Source of the DNA: RGIG5299 sp045588575
GTDB taxonomy: Bacteria; Bacillota; Clostridia; Oscillospirales; RGIG5299
Direction of reading: 5' to 3'
DNA: 64,000 nucleotides
NCBI GenBank assembly: GCA_045588575.1
Contig: JAZNEJ010000005.1
Span: 121,633 to 185,632 of the forward strand
A program made the position numbers and the translations under genes. Below the pieces are notes generated by a model. The model saw nothing but the letters and a program-made list of their open reading frames with translations. It was not told the origin of the DNA and searched no databases. Numbering within the stretch: the stretch's first letter is position 1; the number at the start of each line of letters is the position of its first letter. This document shows, piece after piece, positions 60,814 through 64,000 of this stretch.

Positions 60814-61894
60814 TGCCCCTATCTCCGTTCTTTTTCATGTCCGCCTTAATTGCTCTGTAAACTTCAAGAAGCTGTTTTCGCGAAGAAACGCCCAATTTGC
60901 TGTAAAGATTCTTATTGTGGAATTTTAAGGTATTCTCCTTAATGTTCAGCTCAATCATAATATCTTTCGTGGACGTTCCGCTCAGATAGGCTTCGTAAAT
61001 CTGTCGTTCTTGTGAAGTCAGCCTATCCAAACCCTGAGCAAAGTATTCCATCATTTCAGACGATATGCCGCCGGAACTGCGACAGTCGTCAGCAGCATTC
61101 GTTGCTTGCAGAGCTTCTTCCTTTTGCTGCACAAGCTCACGAAGCCGCTGATTTTCGTTCATAACCATATGAACGCCGCAAAGGAACAGCTCGGTAATGA
61201 TGTAGGATACCGAAAGAAACTCAAAGTCCATACTGGAAATCTGCTCAATGAACCATACGCCGATATTTACGAACACTGCCATTGCTATGACAACAGCGTG
61301 GGCAGTAGAATCAAAAGTCTTTTTAATGGATGCACGGATAATAACCGCAACCATTGCACAGAAATATCCAAGCAAATACACCAAATACAACGGATGGAGC
61401 GGCCCGTAAACCTTAACAAGGGTAGAAACGCCGTTAACGACTTCAAAAGAAACCTCTTTGTAGTAGATTGGCAAAATACCGGGGCTCGCTGCAATCAGGA
61501 ATACCACGACAGCCAATGAGAACAAGGAGAGCGGCACCCATCTTTTTGTGCTTGTGTTGGTGATATTCAGAATAATCATTAACATAGCAAGGGGTAAAAA
61601 CACCGAGCCAAGATAGGACACACGATTCGCCCACAGTGCCATTTCCAAACAGGAGGACACCGACAGGACGGTATATCCGATGTTCACGACCAAAACAGAC
61701 GAAAACAGCAGAGCAAACCATTGCCTCTTTTGGCGTACCAAAAACAGACAGCCAATCAGAAGCAACGCAGAAAGGACGGCAACAACCCCATAGATGATGG
61801 ACAGGCTTGCCGATCCATCACCGACGGAACTGCACCCCGAAAGTCCCAATGTAATACATATCAAGGAGATAATCTCCAATAATCTCTTTTTCAT
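60800..61894 (-). CDS. Seven-helix membrane sensor with LuxR-type DNA-binding domain
   Basis: A 364-residue one-component regulator. The N terminus LLEIISLICITLGLSGCSS looks like a lipoprotein signal (lipobox LSGC). Seven further hydrophobic segments lie at about 30-52, 58-78, 92-111, 119-140, 168-188, 196-218 and 225-245, like the N-terminal 7TM sensor of some histidine kinases. A short coiled coil leads to a LuxR HTH (about 295-350: LTSQERQIYEAYLSGTS, then TLKFHNKNLYSKLGVSS). DNA binding from the membrane is implied. It is divergent from the zinc-ribbon operon. Confidence 0.85.
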   Translation of the reverse strand: MKKRLLEIISLICITLGLSGCSSVGDGSASLSIIYGVVAVLSALLLIGCLFLVRQKRQWFALLFSSVLVVNIGYTVLSVSSCLEMALWANRVSYLGSVFLPLAMLMIILNITNTSTKRWVPLSLFSLAVVVFLIAASPGILPIYYKEVSFEVVNGVSTLVKVYGPLHPLYLVYLLGYFCAMVAVIIRASIKKTFDSTAHAVVIAMAVFVNIGVWFIEQISSMDFEFLSVSYIITELFLCGVHMVMNENQRLRELVQQKEEALQATNAADDCRSSGGISSEMMEYFAQGLDRLTSQERQIYEAYLSGTSTKDIMIELNIKENTLKFHNKNLYSKLGVSSRKQLLEVYRAIKADMKKNGDRGNVII

Positions 61895-61940
61895 AAATTC
61901 TCTCCCTTGACCGCTATGTGTTATCTTTTTTTACGGTCAT

Positions 61941-62009
61941 CCCACACTTTTTCCCACACTTTTTGAAAATAAATCTGCAAAACCCACACTTTTCAGACCG
62001 AAGGTGTGG
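61941..62009 (-). repeat. CCCACAC repeat array in the regulator leader
   Basis: CCCACACTTTTT at 61941-61952 and 61953-61964, CCCACACTTTT at 61983-61993, and the inverted core GGTGTGG at 62003-62009. It lies between the regulator gene and its promoter, so the transcript would carry one CCACACC and three GTGTGGG strands that could pair in alternative ways. On DNA it could equally be an operator array. Nothing else is recognised in 61895-62190. Confidence 0.7.
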
Positions 62010-62080
62010 CGACATTTAAGAGGGAAATATGTAAAATTATAGTTGCAAGGTATCAAAGAAAGTATAAAGCTTACTTGAAT

Positions 62081-62109
62081 ATTATACCATAAAAGTTTGA
62101 TTCAGTCAA
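62081..62109 (-). promoter_or_regulatory. Promoter of the membrane LuxR gene
   Basis: On the reverse strand, TTGACT (62104-62109) and TATAAT (62081-62086) are 17 bp apart, giving a leader of about 180 bases with the CCCACAC array. I find no equally good promoter for the divergent operon. Confidence 0.7.
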
Positions 62110-62190
62110 GACTGCTTGCATACGTTGGCAGGCGAATTTGCAAAAAAATTGCAATCGCTTTGACGAATCAGCCGGAAAGGAGAGAGGGCT

Positions 62191-62550
62191 ATGCCGGAAA
62201 ACAGAACTGCCAAACACAAAGTTGTAACAGACGGCAGCGGTTATCGGTTCATCTTTTATTGCGATGTGTCTGATGCTCACGTCTATACCACCAAAGAGAC
62301 TTACCAAGGGAATACCGAGGAGGCTTTGCTTGTTGCTTGGCAAACAGAAGGTCGAGAGCATTTTAATCGATGCCACAAATGCGGCAAGTGGGTCATTGAC
62401 GCTGTTTACAATGCTGAGGTATTAGAATGTGTGGAATGTGCGCCCTATGAGGTAGAGCCAAAGTTTTGCAAGAGTTGTGGGCAGAGGATTGAAACGCCTA
62501 CAAAGACCTGCCCCTCTTGCGGTAAGAAACTAATTTACGAAGGAGTGTGA
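62191..62550 (+). CDS. Zinc-ribbon protein, 119 residues
   Basis: The first 55 residues form a small alpha/beta domain with no named family (DGSGYRFIFYCDVSDAHVYT is its start). Then come CHKCGKW...CVEC, and a terminal double-ribbon CKSCGQ...CPSCGKK. Cytoplasmic, no signal peptide. First gene of the divergent operon, after GGAAAGGAGAG. Codon use is GC-richer than in the housekeeping genes. Probably an adaptor or regulator; function unknown. Confidence 0.75.
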   Translation: MPENRTAKHKVVTDGSGYRFIFYCDVSDAHVYTTKETYQGNTEEALLVAWQTEGREHFNRCHKCGKWVIDAVYNAEVLECVECAPYEVEPKFCKSCGQRIETPTKTCPSCGKKLIYEGV

Positions 62551-62555
62551 GTATC

Positions 62556-62834
62556 GTGACACAAAAGGTTCGGTTTAAGAATTTGGAGCGGTTCGGTTTT
62601 GGTCCTAATGTAATGAAGAAATTGCGTGTGTGCCCACGATGCGGTCATATGGTGAAATCAAGAGCAGACACTTGTCCCGATTGCGGTGAAAGGCTTCCAA
62701 GGGAAACGCTCTTTGACCGTTACAAACGAAAGCATCTAAGCTGCCCCAATTGCGATACGGTGTTGACCGCCGACGCATTGTATTGCCCGAATTGTGGCAA
62801 CATGGTTACAAAAAAAGGGGAGAAAATGCTATGA
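62556..62834 (+). CDS. Zinc-ribbon protein, 92 residues
   Basis: Two zinc ribbons: CPRCGHMVKSRADTCPDCGE and CPNCDTVL...YCPNCGN. A basic spacer joins them. I start it at GTG 62556, ten bases after AAGGAG; the GTG at 62547 almost touches that RBS. It overlaps the next gene by four bases (ATGA), so the products are probably made in fixed ratio. Function unknown. Confidence 0.72.
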   Translation: MTQKVRFKNLERFGFGPNVMKKLRVCPRCGHMVKSRADTCPDCGERLPRETLFDRYKRKHLSCPNCDTVLTADALYCPNCGNMVTKKGEKML

Positions 62835-63721
62835 AAAAGTTTGTTTTAATACTGTTCTGCCTACTACTCCTCAGCTTAGCAATACCGACTTTTGCTGCCG
62901 GTGTAACAGTAACCTTTACCGCCGACAGCATCTCGGAGGTGGGCGGAACACTAACTGTTGATAAGAACGCCTTAATGAATAACGACAGTATTACTGCCGA
63001 TATGTACAACGCTTTGTTGGAAGGCAACGTGAGCTACAGTTGGTACAAGAATGGTACACTTACGCAAGAAGGCATCGGTGCAGATGCGCTTTCTTATCAA
63101 CTGACTTTGTCCGATCAGGGTTGTACCTTCTATGTGAAGGTCAGCTTTTACGAAGATGACAGCTTTCGGGAATCGAAAAAGTGTGGCGAGGCCCTCAGCG
63201 GTGAGGTCACCATTACCGGTCCTGTTCCTGAGATTACTACCGAATCGCTTGAGGCGGCAACGGTAGGCACAGCGTATTATGTGAAACTGGAATGCAGTGA
63301 TACCGACGCGGTATTTTCTGAGTTTATGGGCTCCCAGATGGCGGAGTTTGGATTGAACCTGACACAGCACGGTGAGATCGAGGGTACGCCCACCAAGGAA
63401 GGAAACTGCCACATCAATATCGTGGTAGTCAGCGAGGGCGGTGGAGAGAACAGCGTCAGCTTTGATCTCACAGTCAATGCTGCCCCCTCCGGCACGGAGA
63501 CCGTTCCAACACCTCCCGAAAGTTACCCGACACAGCCGCCCGCATCCGCTCCGACGGATGCAACCGAAAGCACCCAAGACACCACAGATGTGGAACATCA
63601 GGGCTATCAGGAGAATAGTCAGGACTTCCCATGGTGGGGATATGCGGTTATTGCTGTTGGCGGTATCGCTCTTGGAATTGGAATTTCGTTTATTTTCGTT
63701 AAGTTAAAGAAAAAAGTTTAA
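62831..63721 (+). CDS. Membrane-anchored Ig-like surface protein
   Basis: A 296-residue protein with a signal peptide (KKFVLILFCLLLLSLAIPTFA). Two beta-sandwich domains follow (about 25-130 and 135-225), the second with the putative-Ig pattern YYVKLECSDTDAVFSE...EGTPTKEGNCHINIVV. Residues 225-265 are a Pro/Thr/Ser-rich stalk. A single C-terminal helix (WWGYAVIAVGGIALGIGISFIFV) and KLKKKV anchor it. ATG at 62831; a longer reading antisense-free to 62750 runs through the zinc-ribbon gene in another frame and is rejected. Likely a surface or assembly component of the operon. Confidence 0.8.
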   Translation: MKKFVLILFCLLLLSLAIPTFAAGVTVTFTADSISEVGGTLTVDKNALMNNDSITADMYNALLEGNVSYSWYKNGTLTQEGIGADALSYQLTLSDQGCTFYVKVSFYEDDSFRESKKCGEALSGEVTITGPVPEITTESLEAATVGTAYYVKLECSDTDAVFSEFMGSQMAEFGLNLTQHGEIEGTPTKEGNCHINIVVVSEGGGENSVSFDLTVNAAPSGTETVPTPPESYPTQPPASAPTDATESTQDTTDVEHQGYQENSQDFPWWGYAVIAVGGIALGIGISFIFVKLKKKV

Positions 63722-63735
63722 AGGAGAAACGAGCT

Positions 63736-64000
63736 ATGAAGAAAAGGATTATAACAAGAATCTTTTCCATACTACTTTGCGTGGTAATGTTGAGCAGTTT
63801 ATTTACGACTGCGGTCTTGGCGGCATGGGAAGACGGTATGGAATGCTGGTTTTGCAACCATTACCACTGGGATGAGTATTGCTGCGGTACTTGCGGTGCC
63901 TGCAGTGAAGAATGTACCAACGGAGGCTGTTATTTATCCACCCACTGCAGCGAGTGCGGCGCCTGCGACAAGTTGGCAGACGATTGTCCCATATGCCTTA
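63736..64000 (+). CDS. Cysteine-rich secreted protein (partial, cut by window end)
   Basis: At least 88 residues. The ATG follows AAGGAG. A signal peptide (IFSILLCVVMLSSLFTTAVLA) is followed by a dense Cys array: MECWFCNHYHWDEYCCGTCG, then ACSEECTNGGCY, then HCSECGACDKLADDCPIC. Repeats of CxxCgxC spaced by about ten residues suggest several metal- or disulfide-bound knuckles. It continues beyond the window. It mirrors on the outside the zinc-ribbon style of the cytoplasmic genes upstream. Confidence 0.72.
   Translation, partial: MKKRIITRIFSILLCVVMLSSLFTTAVLAAWEDGMECWFCNHYHWDEYCCGTCGACSEECTNGGCYLSTHCSECGACDKLADDCPICL

Noticed and set aside
1..64000. CRISPR arrays, insertion sequences or prophage
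   Set aside because: No short regularly spaced palindromic repeats, transposase or phage structural gene was seen on either strand.

Overview
The window is a stretch of low-GC, Gram-positive chromosome. The division and cell-wall cluster starts with mraZ and encodes a meso-diaminopimelate-type MurE. There is a CIRCE-controlled groESL operon and a SpoVT sporulation regulator. Many small intrinsic terminators are present, and Shine-Dalgarno sites are strong. Together these point to an endospore-lineage member of the Clostridia, perhaps an Oscillospiraceae-like gut or rumen anaerobe. The family placement is inference.

Layout. 0.3-8.2 kb: argGHCJBDF, one operon covering glutamate to arginine by the acetyl-recycling route. 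8.2-8.5 kb: tRNA-Ser(CGA) with its own promoter and terminator. 8.5-14.4 kb: a Gfo/Idh/MocA oxidoreductase; a reverse-strand catabolic operon (CoA-acylating semialdehyde dehydrogenase, zinc dehydrogenase, transaldolase); a low-molecular-weight phosphatase; a DivIVA-like coiled-coil protein. 14.6-23.3 kb: secA, yqeG, an endonuclease IV-like gene, an aldose-epimerase-like gene, mreB, pncB and an iron alcohol dehydrogenase, apparently one operon. 23.4-38.4 kb: mraZ (with five 10-bp-phased MraZ boxes), rsmH, ftsL, a PASTA penicillin-binding protein, murE, murF, mraY, ftsW, murG, murA, ftsQ, ftsZ, then serS. No murD, murC or ftsA is present.

38.4-44.3 kb is a plastic segment. A 57-bp copy of the serS 3' end and terminator brackets a beta-propeller-like gene, a glycosyltransferase and a decayed short-chain dehydrogenase. 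A zinc dehydrogenase and an SPFH protein follow. A second duplication, of the spoVT leader and first codons, brackets an orphan membrane-anchored protein. 44.3-48.5 kb: spoVT, argS, and rpsB-tsf on the reverse strand.

49-56.4 kb is the most unusual part. Two very large secreted proteins are built from the same unnamed modules in different orders. Between them lie two tandem 39-40 residue peptides that share an N-terminal half and end in acidic tails finishing in WW. The same tail motif occurs as three 17-residue repeats in the downstream secreted protein, just before its SGNH esterase domain.

56.6-60.6 kb: groES-groEL, an N-acetylhexosamine-kinase-like gene and a DUF3298-like gene. 60.6-64 kb looks like an accessory segment of visibly higher GC. 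A seven-helix membrane LuxR-type regulator and a small XRE protein face a divergent operon of two zinc-ribbon proteins, an Ig-like membrane protein and a cysteine-rich secreted protein cut by the window edge. The leader between them carries three copies of a CCCACAC repeat plus one inverted partner.
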